Positions 35,180 to 45,523 of a stretch of 64,000 nt of DNA are shown here, piece after piece. The DNA is from Endomychus coccineus. Taxonomy: Eukaryota; Arthropoda; Insecta; Coleoptera; Endomychidae. The stretch is taken from the NCBI GenBank assembly GCA_958510875.1, contig OY294068.1:200867997-200931996 (forward strand). Reading direction: 5' to 3'. The number at the start of each line of letters is the position of its first letter. Positions within the stretch are counted from its first letter, which is position 1. The position numbers and the translations under genes are program-made. The notes under the pieces were generated by a model. The model did not search any database and was not told the origin of the DNA. It was given only the letters and a program-made list of their open reading frames with translations.

Positions 35180-36560
35180 TTTTTACAGATATTCACTCTG
35201 TTTAACTTGTTAACGTTGATACGTCGATAATTAGCAAGTTTCAACCTTTACGAGCGAAAGTAAAGTGTAATGTTTCATTTCAGATTTTTTCGAACATTTA
35301 TTTGATGTTCATCTAACATTTTTGTTGATGTTTGTGCGACATAACTTTATATCGTCAAATTAATGTATGTTTACGAATATTTTAGATATTTTCGGATGAA
35401 TTATTTCATATTATTTTACACTTTTGCGCAATACTACATTTTAAGATTTATTAAACGCCCCATCTTTCAAAATTCAAGCAATAACATTTTTCTAACGAAA
35501 ATCGTCGGTTTTTACAGATATTCCCTCTCATTAACTTATTAACGTTGATACGTCGATAATTAGCGAGTTTCAACCGTTACGAAAGAAAAAATCGTGTAAT
35601 GTTCCATTTCAGATTTTTTCGAACATTTATTTGATGTTCATTTTACATTTTTATTAACGTTTGTGCAACATAACTTTACATCGTCAAATTAATGTATTTT
35701 TACGAACATTTATTTGATGTTCATTTTACATTTTTATTAACGTTTGTGCAACATAACTTTACATCGTCAAATTAATGTATTTTTACGAACATTTATTTGA
35801 TGTTCATTTTACATTTTTATTAACGTTTATGCAACATAACTTTATATCGTCAAATTAATGTATTTTTACGAATATTTTAATATTTTCGGATGATTTATTT
35901 CATATTATTCTACACTTTTGCGCAATACTACATTTTAAGATTTATTAAACGCCCCATCTTTCAAAATTCAACCAATAACATTTTTCAAACGAAAATCGTC
36001 GGTTTTCACAGATATTCGCTCTCATTAACTTATTAACGTTGATACGTCGATAATTAGCAAGTTTCAACCGTTACGAAAGAAAAAATCGTGTAATGTGCCA
36101 TTTCAGATTTTTTCGAACATTTATTTGATGTTCATTTTACATTTTTATTAACGGTTGTGGAACATAACTTTACATCGTCAAATTAATGTATTTTTACGAA
36201 CATTTATTTGATGTTCATTTTACATTTTTATTAACGGTTGTGGAACATAACTTTACATCGTCAAATTAATGTATTTTTACGAACATTTATTTGATGTTCA
36301 TCTAACATTGTTGTTTGTTTGTGCAACATAACTGTATATCGTCAAATTGTTATATTTTTACAAGCCGGTTTTTATGTTTTCGTTACATTTTTCATAGGTT
36401 TGCGCAATATTCTTTTCGCACTATTTTTCAGGATAATACCAGGATTTTTATTCCAACAATAACTCGTTGGTTTTTATTTATTTTTTTCACAGATATTCAA
36501 TCGTTGTTTATCAATGAACGTTGGTGCAGCATTACTTCTTTAATGAACTCAAGATTCAAC
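35180..36560. repeat. Satellite-like tandem repeat in SPTLC2 intron 7
   Basis: Units with ACAGATATTC and TTAACGTTGATACGTCGATA start near 35184, 35516, 36008 and 36491. Within them an 83-bp subunit (TACGAACATTTATTTGATGT and ACATCGTCAAATTAATGTAT) is repeated several times (for example 35701 and 35784), so length differs from unit to unit by whole subunits. No gene; the frames in it are by-products. Confidence 0.8.
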
Positions 36561-36959
36561 CTACACTACAAATCAAAAAATGATACGTTACATTTTTGAT
36601 ATTCTAGCGATGTTGATACAACATTGACAATTAACGCATAAAATTCATCGAGATTCCACCGGCACTACTCACGTTAGTTCAGATTCTTACAAGCATTTAT
36701 TTGACGTTTCTTTCAATTATTTCTAGACGTTTGGGCAACCTTATTGATGTATTATTGCCCAAGATTCAATTGCCAATATTTTCAACAAAGTATATGTCTG
36801 GGTGAGATATTAACTTGCAAATTTGAGAACATTTTGCGAAATATATTTTTATCCCTTTTATATTCATATTCATGTTTATTCTATGTTCATGTTTGGTCAA
36901 TTGTGTGGAGTTTATTCTTATTATTGAAGGTAATTGAGAAGTTGGTAAGACTTTTGTTC

Positions 36960-37145
36960 AATAAATGAATAAATCGAATCGTGGATTAATTAATCAAGAT
37001 TAAATCAAATCCTATTACTGCAACCAGTGGAAATAAATATTATTTAATGAATTTTTAGAAATTTACTTTTCTCGAAACTAAATCTGTTTAATTTGAAGTA
37101 ATTCAGATGTTTCCATGATTTGGGATAACTTTTTCATTCAATTAA
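36960..37145. repeat. Partial copy of the 448-bp repeat
   Basis: Matches part of the tandem repeat at 42381-43725: CGTGGATTA..TTAATCAAGATTAA, ACTGCAACCAGTG and ATTTCCATGATTTGGGATAA in the same order and orientation. Confidence 0.6.
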
Positions 37146-37149
37146 ATTA

Positions 37150-37395
37150 ATAACAATAACAAGCATTCTCTACGCTATTCGCGTTGTTTCCCGTACGGTT
37201 CCTATGCGCTCCTATCTGGCCTCTTGTGTAGAAAAAAGAATCGAGCTCTCGCTCAACTACTGCGGACTGCGGCTCACGCTCTCGATCGGCTTATGCGAAA
37301 GCATAAGCTGATCGTTTCAACAACCTCGGTCACTCCGTCTTAACCCTTCGGGCATATACGCAGCGTACTGACCGATCTAGTAGAATATATTGAAC
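37150..37395. other. GC-rich island with a GAAA-capped hairpin
   Basis: A block of about 245 bp much richer in GC than the surrounding AT-rich intron. At 37283-37314 it forms a 14-bp hairpin (13 Watson-Crick pairs and one G-U) closed by the tetraloop GAAA: CGATCGGCTTATGC-GAAA, then GCATAAGCTGATCG. No frame is coding. It may be a transposon piece or an RNA-structured element; unidentified. Confidence 0.5.
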
Positions 37396-37419
37396 GTGTC
37401 ATGTTCAAAACCATTTAAT

Positions 37420-38120
37420 AAATTTATCAATAAAATTACTTATAAATATTTCAAATAATAATTATAAAAATATACCTTTAAAGTTTCATCTAAAAACGTA
37501 AAAACATTTTACTTAAAAGTTTATTTACTAATAAATGATTAGACATATTTTATTTATTTTAAAATTTAAAATATACTAGTAAATATTAAAGAAATAATTC
37601 TTAAATAAAAAAAATTCAGTAATATTATTTATAAATAAAATTTTAAAATTAAAAATGTTACAAAAAAGCACTTTGAAAATTTCAACAAAAAAAATGCTAA
37701 AAACTGCAATTTCTTCCATTAACAAAACTTTATTATAACAATATTTATTTTTCAAAATTGTTTTACAATACTAATGAAAATAATCAAACTAGTAAATATT
37801 AAAGAAATAATTCTTAAATTAGAAAAAAAATCAGTAAAATTATTTATAAATAAAATTTTAAAATTAAAAATGTTACAAAAAAATGCTGAAAAAGACAATT
37901 TCTTCCTTCAACAAAATTGTATTCATTGAAATAATATTTATTTTTCAAAAGTGTTTTACAATACTAATAAAATGTAATCAAATTGATTTATTCTTAAAAA
38001 TAATAAAAATAAATATATTTCTTTTATGTTTAAATCAAGAAATTTCAAAAACAATTTTTCATAATTTAATAATAAATAATTTATTTATTTATACTTTTTA
38101 TTTAGTTAATTGCTAAAATA
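37420..38120. repeat. AT-rich repeat family, SPTLC2 intron 7 copies
   Basis: Two diverged units (37460-37790, 37790-38110) with AATATTTATTTTTCAAAA, GTTTTACAATACTAAT and AAATATATTTCTTTT landmarks. The same family fills 53270-54890 and 56730-57230 in Gemin5 introns. Confidence 0.6.
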
Positions 38121-38157
38121 AAAATTAATAACAATTATATTACATTATATAATATTT

Positions 38158-38230
38158 TTAGTGGATAAGGGTGATTATTTCTTATTTATAGTGTTATAGT
38201 GTGAACTCTTTTATAATTTAATTGCCGTTT
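38158..38230. repeat. Terminal fragment of a CACCCTTATCCAC-type element
   Basis: TTTAGTGGATAAGGGTGATT followed by ATTTATAGTGTTATAGTGTGAAC matches 45815-45890 and, inverted, 1030-1100. Confidence 0.55.
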
Positions 38231-38824
38231 TTACCAAATTCAATTATTTACCAATCTATATTTTTCTTCATTAATATAAATCATTTTTATTTTCATTATA
38301 AACTTTCATATATTTTATTTCAAATCATTTCTGGGCAGCCGGTGTTAATTTTATTCTCTGATACTTTTATATTGCAAATAATAAATAATGCATTCATGTA
38401 AGTATTAGGTTCATTATTCTACCGAACAAGTTCATTTACTGTGCGAATTCTAAATTGCAATATTTTCATCCATCACACGATATTCGAACTTTCTTATCGC
38501 GTGTGGAAAAGCATCGATCTGAATGATGTAAGTAATGTTTTTCATTCACATTTAATCGAGAATTAATGAGTTGATTGAATTTATTTCCAAATTATTTATA
38601 AAGCTTTATATAACCAATGCCGCCGTTTCTCTTGAATTACATTTAGATCATCACAAAGAAGGATCCTCTCGCCCCTCAAACCAATTTTCATTTAAAAACA
38701 TTCGGCTCTACCAAAAAATTGGCGCGTGGCGCAATACGTCTAAAAAGTTCGACGGTATTTTTTTCGAAATAATCGATTGAATTCAGCAACGAATTGTGTC
38801 ATTCTAACATTTCTTCTTCTTCAG

Positions 38825-39065
38825 GATAATCGTTAGGACTTTGATAAAGAAAAAAATCGCTACGGTGGGTGCGATTTATCCTCTCACCCCCATGTACGAG
38901 GGAAGAATTCGTATCTGTTTATCGGCGGAACTTACCAAACAACAATTGGATTACGCTATGGAAATAATCGACAAAGTAGCCGAAGATTATGGGTTTAAAT
39001 ATTCGAGAAAACCTAAAAATCCTAACGTTATCGATTACGATAAAATCAAAGTTTACCGAGAATAA
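38825..39065 (+). CDS. SPTLC2: Serine palmitoyltransferase 2, alternative terminal exon 8a
   Basis: Acceptor TTCTTCTTCTTCAG, entry phase 2, 241 nt to the TAA. It joins exon 7 in frame (GC|G). Encodes the last 79 residues or so: family-specific MYEGRIRICLSAELTKQQLD, ending KNPNVIDYDKIKVYRE. About 77 percent identical in protein to exon 8b (60 of 78 positions). It differs where the family is conserved: 8b has GYPATP and SAAHTKE, as vertebrate SPTLC2 has GFPATP and SAAHTKE, while 8a has IYPLTP and SAELTKQ. The exon is intact with splice site, frame and stop, so it is either a functional alternative or a very young relic. Poly(A)-type AATAAA occurs near 39370. Confidence 0.9.
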
Positions 39066-39368
39066 GTGGCGAAATTTCGCAGTTATTTTCAATCGAAGCT
39101 CGGGCTTGACCTCCGTCTTTTTCTATAGATAATTGGATATCAGTTTGTTAGGAATCGTCGAAGACATACGCAAATAATATATCATCTAGATTTAACCGGT
39201 AGTTTTCATCAAATCACGTTTTATCCTACAATTTCTCAGGCATTCGTATTTTTAATCAATTGGGCAATGTTACTCATCAGGGTTTACTAACCATCCAAAA
39301 AAAATCATCTAAAGCCCACCGATCGCACACGTTCCGGTGGATCTGACAGACAATTAGTTATTCTAAGT

Positions 39369-39401
39369 AATAAAAAAAAATAATAAACGTATTAAAATTA
39401 C
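39369..39401 (+). terminator. Likely polyadenylation signal for exon 8a transcripts
   Basis: AATAAAAAAAAATAATAAA, containing two AATAAA hexamers, lies about 310 bp after the exon 8a stop. Confidence 0.45.
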
Positions 39402-40096
39402 TACGTGTTTTATTAACTCAAATCAGAAGAAAAATGTCGTGACCTGAAAGTAAGTTTGACGTTGACGGCCTTGGCGTTTCTTGGTCAATACAAAGACAAA
39501 AAAAGCTGTGATCAATTGACCACGTGGCTTCCCTAACTCGTTAATGTTGGTTAGGTTGGATTTGGTTGAATTACTCGACCAATTTCATAATGAACTTAAA
39601 GTAGGTTTAATTTTAAAAGCGTTTTTAACTTTAAATTTATGTTACATTATCTGAGAATTTATTTTATATAAGTTCTTCCGATTCTGAAGATTATAATAAT
39701 GTTTATGTGAAAGAAAATAAAACGTATAGGTAAAGGAAGAACATGAAAATGTATCTCGCTGCATGTTTTGGAAATTCTACTTGCAGAAAAATCAAAAGGG
39801 TAACATGTTATTGCAGCTTTGAGAGACTGTTATATAATAAACTGTTACAAACAAAACTTGAGTTCTTTACTTATCAAACAATTAAATTATTTGTAAATCT
39901 TTAATGTAATTTACAAACAATTGTAGTGTTCACCAACAATTCGAAGAATAAAGTAATTGTATGTAATTATAAGAAATAAGAAAAAAGAACATTGGACATC
40001 CAGTTTCCGGAAGATATACTCTCCGAAGCTGGAACTGAAGAATGATTTTGCTAAAGCAAAATTGTGAAATATGTTTCAGTTCCTTACATATCATGA

Positions 40097-40279
40097 TCAT
40101 TCGAAGTTATGTTTTTGATCACCACCTGGAAGCACAGCATTACGTTTTAGCTGTTTGCGATATGTTTCCACACCACGACACTTATAATCATTATTTGTAA
40201 AGTTATAACTACAAAAACGGTCAGCAGGTTTTGGAATAAAGTTATAACGTTCCCATCTATTTTGTCGTTGTTGCAACAT
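40097..40279 (-). pseudogene. THAP-like zinc finger relic between exons 8a and 8b
   Basis: A 60-codon minus-strand frame reads NRWERYNFIPKPADRFCSYN then FTNNDYK and, after a gap, LKRNAVLPGG. This order (W..., FxP, CS.HF..+DY, LK..AVP) is that of the C-terminal half of a THAP domain, the DNA-binding domain of P-element-type transposases and host THAP proteins. The usual zinc-binding His is Asn. Probably a transposon remnant. Confidence 0.4.
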
Positions 40280-40426
40280 TTCTTAAAGGAACCCTTCTGA
40301 AACTTCAATTAATCACACCGTTACACCACAGAGTAAACATAGAAAATAGAGTGCATCTTCACACTTCAATGACGTCACTTGAATCTTGAATTGAGAATTT
40401 CGAACACTTCTTTAGGTGAAAAACAC

Positions 40427-40906
40427 GTAGTCCAGGCAACGAACCGGAAAATAAAAAAAAAACGTATTTGTCAGAATCGAAATTTTTTGTGGGATTCGAT
40501 CCGTGGGGTTATCAGGACCCCCAGAAGGCTTATTTCGAATTTAAAATACATCAAGTTTTTTTTTTGGGTCGGTGATCATGATTCTGAGACAATTCTAGGG
40601 GTGGAAAATTGGCCATTTTTGCACCTTTATAGATTATTTTGGCAAAATATGTATTATGTTTGGATTTTAAATCCACCAATGGGGTTTTTTGGTTCGCTGA
40701 TCACGATTTTGACGTCAGATTTACTTGGAATCAATTCTCGGGGTGGAAAATCGATCAAATTGGTCAGTTGCGTGACCGGTGAGGTTTTATGAATGATCCT
40801 GATAACCCCACGAATCGAATCCCACAAATATTTTTTTTGTTCTGACCTACATGTCTTTTTTTTATTATAGCTGAAATCCCGGCTCATTGCCTGGACTAAC
40901 GATTGA
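40427..40906. mobile_element. TIR element of about 480 bp
   Basis: Ends AGTCCAGGCAA and TTGCCTGGACT are perfect inverted repeats. Further in, GTGGGATTCGATCCGTGGGG and CCCCACGAATCGAATCCCAC pair as well. Two inner direct repeats (GTGATCATGATTCTGA and CTGATCACGATTTTGA, each followed by a GGGGTGGAAAAT motif) are also visible. No target duplication is clear. Non-coding MITE. Confidence 0.75.
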
Positions 40907-40924
40907 CATTAAGGTTCAATAAAA

Positions 40925-41160
40925 TACTGTAATTCCATTTGAAAAACAAGATGGATGTTAAAAATATCGCTCGAAACGCTACTACCGCAACCAAAAACAA
41001 TATAGTTGATATTTGCAGGAATTTAAAGCGATTACAAATCCATACGACCAATAGGAACGATGCACACACACACAGACATCATGTCAAAAATAGTCTAGAT
41101 CGATTTAGAAACGCTCAAAATTCGGAAATTTTAACATCAATATGTTTTTATGGAGAGCCT
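40925..41160. repeat. Old repeat related to 22920-24166
   Basis: Shares GATGGATGTYAAAAAT, ACACACAGACATCAT and TAGATCGATT with the split copy near 23-24 kb. A 75-codon frame here is not recognised. Confidence 0.5.
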
Positions 41161-41528
41161 AATTGATGGAAAGTGTTACGCGAGAATCGTTACGTGGATC
41201 CGTAACAGGTCTGATTGGTCGAGACCACCAATAGGCTCATCCTTCTCTGATACAAGCTCCGAGCGAGCCCGGAAACAACCGAGCGTAGAGGAGTCTACTG
41301 AGGATCGCGGACCTTGTTCAGAATTATCAATTTATTCTTTTTTTTTGTTAGGAAGAAAGAACATTAAACATGTTCTATGTTATTCGTTTTTATCTAATAA
41401 GAACTGCACATTTTTTTCTGTATTTATTTGTAATCTTAAATATAATTCACAAACTGTTTGAAGAAAAAACGCAACTACATAATTTTTTTAAATACAAAAA
41501 TAAGGTACCTACTTACTGTTATTTCCAG

Positions 41529-41769
41529 GATAATGGTTAGAACTTTGATAGAAAAGAAAATCGCTACCGTGGGTGTTGGCTATCCCGCCACCCCATTATA
41601 CGAGGGAAGAATTCGTATCTGTTTATCGGCAGCACATACCAAAGAACAATTAGATTACGCTCTCGAAGTAATCGACAAAGTAGCCGGCGATAGCGGCCTA
41701 AAACATTCTAGAAGACCTAAAAATCCGAATGTGATCGATTATGATAAAATCAAAGTTTACCAGCAATAA
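41529..41769 (+). CDS. SPTLC2: Serine palmitoyltransferase 2, alternative terminal exon 8b (canonical)
   Basis: Acceptor CTGTTATTTCCAG, entry phase 2, 241 nt to the TAA, exactly the same length and phase as 8a. Encodes IATVGVGYPATPLYEGRIRI and CLSAAHTKEQLD, ending DYDKIKVYQQ; the GYPATP and SAAHTKE boxes and the Arg in RIRICLS are those of the family. With exons 1-7 it gives a protein of 586 residues (vertebrate SPTLC2 is about 560). The 3' flanks of 8a and 8b keep faint similarity, as expected for an old tandem exon duplication. AATAAA follows at about 41931. Confidence 0.95.
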
Positions 41770-41929
41770 GTCACAATGTTGGCGTAAATTTTTTATTGAA
41801 GCTTAAACTTGCACTGCGTATTTTTCCAGTAGATACTTCAATATCACCTTTTTAGGAAGTAACTTGGAACTTTCTCAAACGTCCATTCGGACACACGCAT
41901 TAGTACTTAGATGCCGACTAAGCATTTGA

Positions 41930-41940
41930 AATAAAGTATT
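41930..41940 (+). terminator. Likely polyadenylation signal for exon 8b transcripts
   Basis: GAAATAAAG about 160 bp after the stop at 41769. Confidence 0.5.
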
Positions 41941-42380
41941 TTTTATTTAAATAAATTATTCAGAATCTACACAATTCATATAATAACTTTTAGATGTAGA
42001 TAATCTACCTCGTAAGATTTTAAATATTATATTTGTTTTTGTTCTGAAATATTTATACACTATGTTACTGCTTTTTTTACTTTTTCATTAACCCACATTT
42101 ATAAATGTTGTTATTATATTAAAACGTAACGATTATGTTATTGTCAAATAAATGTGCCTTATTAAGATTATGTAAAATGAGTGAGAAAATATATTAAAGT
42201 TGTTGTTATATTTACGATAAAAGTTCCTCCTCACAATCAAATTGACAGATAAATGGCGAGTAAATTGTGAAATTTTATAATTAAATAATCGCAAAATAAT
42301 TTTTATTTTACTTTAAATAATAATTCAAAATATCCAGAAATAGCAGAAATGCATATAAATGAAACATATCACCATAAAAT

Positions 42381-43725
42381 AATTAATCAGTATTTTTCTT
42401 TTATTTGTTCAAGTATTTAATTTGATCAATACAAGATGATTCAGAATTCAATAATTTTATTGATGAAAAATCGGGGCAATTGATGTATTCAATTTTCCAA
42501 TAATTGATCTATAATTATCAGTATTTTTCTCGTATAAGGATAATTGATCTATAATTAGCAGTATTTTTTTTCCATAAACGGATATTCATATTTTGAGAAA
42601 ATTAACTTATTGAAGGTAATAATTATTGTTCAATAAATAAATCAATTCGTGGATTATTTAATCAAGATTAAATCATATTACTGCAACCAGTGAAAATAAA
42701 TATTCTTTAATGAAACAGTACTTGTATTATAAATATTTTATTTATAGAAATTAATTTTTCTAGAAACTAAACTGATTTGAAATAATTCAGATATTTCCAT
42801 GATTTGGGATAATTTTGTCATTCAATTAATTAATCAGTATTTTTCTTATATTTGTTCAAGTATTTAAATTAGATCAATAAAAGATGATTCAGAATTCAAT
42901 AATTTTATTGATGAAAAATCGGGGCAATTGATGTATTCAATTTTCCAATAATTGATCTATAATTATCAGTATTTTTCTCGTATAAGATAATTGATCTATA
43001 ATTAGCAGTATTTTTTTTTTCCATATAAGGATATTCATATTTTGAGAAAATCAACTTATTGAAGGTAATAATTATTGTTCAATAAATAAATCAATTCGTG
43101 GATTATTTAATCAAGATTAAATCATATTACTGCAACCAGTGAAAATAAATATTCTTTAATGAAACAGTACTTGTATTATAAATATTTTATTTATAGAAAT
43201 TAATTTTTCTAGAAACTAAACTGATTTGAAATAATTCAGATATTTCCATGATTTGGGATAATTTTGTCATTCAATTAATTAATCAGTATTTTTCTTATAT
43301 TTGTTCAAGTATTTAAATTAGATCAATAAAAGATGATTCAGAATTCAATAATTTTATTGATGAAAAATCGGGGCAATTGATATATTCAATTTTCCAATAA
43401 TTGATCTATAATTATCAGTATTTTTCTCGTATAAGATAATTGATCTATAATTCGCAGTATTTTTTTTCCATATAAGGATATTCATATTTTGAGAAAATTA
43501 ACTTATTGAAGGCAAGAATTTTTGTTCAATAAATAAATCAATTCGTGGATTATTTAATCAAGATTAAATCATATTACTGCAACCAGTGAAAATAAATATT
43601 CTTTAATGAAACTGTACTTTTATTATAAATATTTTATTTATAGAAATTAATTTTTCTAGAAACTAAACTGATTTGAAATAATTCAGATATTTCCATGATT
43701 TGGGATAATTTTGTTATTCAATTTA
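42381..43725. repeat. 448-bp tandem repeat, three copies
   Basis: Units start AATTAATCAGTATTTTTCTT at 42381, 42828 and 43277 (periods 447 and 449) and end with ATTTGGGATAATTTTGT. Copies 2 and 3 are nearly identical; copy 1 differs slightly more. Part of the unit also occurs alone at 36960-37145. Confidence 0.95.
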
Positions 43726-45523
43726 ACTGATATTAATAACAAGTATTTTACCAAGAAGTTAAAATTATCAAAAACAGTGCCTTCAATTATGGTTATTCAT
43801 TAAAATATTTGAATTAAATATATCAATATAATCTAATACAGAAAAAATGTTAAATAATCCCTATTAATTTAATAGATTATCAAATAAAAAATATGTTCAG
43901 AATGTTAGAATTTAGAATATTCCAGATTGGAATAAAATTTTATTCTTGGAAATATATACTGTTTGGTTAATAGAAAATATATTTATAAAATGTATCGCGG
44001 TATTTTTTTGAAATAATTGATTAAATTAATTCATTTATTAATTTATTTTTTAATAAAAGGTTCAATATTTTTGTAAAAAAAAATTCTTTAATATCTTCTA
44101 TGATTTTGTATTTGATATAACTGCCATTTTGATGTTTCCTGTATTATTAATGAAAGTATTTATTTATGTATATTTGTTAAAGTTTCAATAAATTGCTACT
44201 CAATATATTAAATATTTTTTTGATCTAACCAAAGTACCCACCTTTCTGGTGTATTAAAATTTTATCATCCAATAATTCCAAAAAGAATTCCATTTAATGA
44301 TGAACATCACTTTGCTAAATGTCGGCAACTATCAATTCAAGCACTAATGTTAATTTCTTTGCTCATAGGAAGTATAGAATACATTTTCGACTTCTAAGTA
44401 AATTAGATATTGCATTTATAATAAATATGTAATATGCCATAGTTAATTCAGTACGTAATATGCAACTAATGATACAAGATGCTGTTATATTAGTTGCATA
44501 ATAAAGGTTCAGTCACTAGTCGAAGTATTCAAGTGCAACTGGTAATACACTCAACTGTTATATTGGTTGCCTAGTTCAGACTCGACTAACACTCAATTAG
44601 TTGCCTGTATACTATGCAATCAGTAATACAATCTACTGTTTTATAAGTTGCGTATTAGTCAGCTTATTGATGATGAGATTGAATTAAACAAACGTTCCTT
44701 CATTGAACACATAGGTAAAGAAAATGTACATTTCTACTACGGTTGAACAATTCTTGTCAAGAAATGTATATAAATACTTACATCTCAGCACTTAAAATTC
44801 CAATTTAGTATCTGTTTGTTTTCTTCATTCAGTTACAGAACATTAAAGGGAGGTAGTCAAAAAAAGCATATTATAAATAAAAACAATCACCCTTAGTGCC
44901 TTTCAGTTACCAAGTAGCATCAGAGTAAACTAAACTATTTAGCAGATTATTTCTTATTATTATTATATCCACAGTGTTAATTCTTTCATCTATGGTTTCG
45001 ACGTTTATTATGAATTCTTTTATAGTTTATTTGGAAAACATAACTGAATTCAACTTATAGTATGAATATATATTAGATACATATATGATGATCGTTTTGA
45101 TACCGTTCCGGTGTTCCATTGAAATTTGATTATTTTTATAGTTTTACAACTTCAATCCATAGATTCAAACGTAGATATTATTCTTTTCCTCTTACTGAAA
45201 CCACGAATGAACTTCCTGATCATTGAATTTAATTTAGTGTTCCTCATTCATCATAAATCAACTATGTTTTATGTTCTATCTATGCTTTAGGCGCATAGAT
45301 AATCCCCCTTTTAGCCGGTTGAGGCGGTTTAATTTTTTAGTGGTTAATTTTTTTGAAACATCAGGATGTGTGCTGGTGTAGTTCAACAAATTCCTAAAAA
45401 ATTCTTTCCTGTTTGATAGATTCAAGTATAGAAGTAATCGATTCCAGAACCGTTTCGAATATTCAAGTTTCAAAATTACAATTTTCGATTGAACATATTT
45501 GCTTACTTATACCTGTTTCAATC
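43726..45523. other. Intergenic space before Gemin5
   Basis: AT-rich, no gene. Contains the hairpin trio at 44461-44651. Gemin5's transcription start should lie in the right part, but no clear core promoter was found. Confidence 0.4.
44461..44651. repeat. Three hairpin-forming repeats
   Basis: Short inverted repeats at 44461-44498 (TGCAACTAAT..ATTAGTTGCA), 44535-44570 (GCAACTGGT..ATTGGTTGC) and 44616-44651 (GCAATCAGT..ATAAGTTGC), spaced 74-81 bp. The inner part is alike: ATACA, four bases, RCTGTT, ATAT or TTAT. In copy 2 the arms pair only if G-U pairs are allowed. Confidence 0.55.

Noticed and set aside
37283..37314. Hammerhead ribozyme
   Set aside because: GAAA is present as a loop, but the CTGATGA core box and the third stem are missing on both strands.
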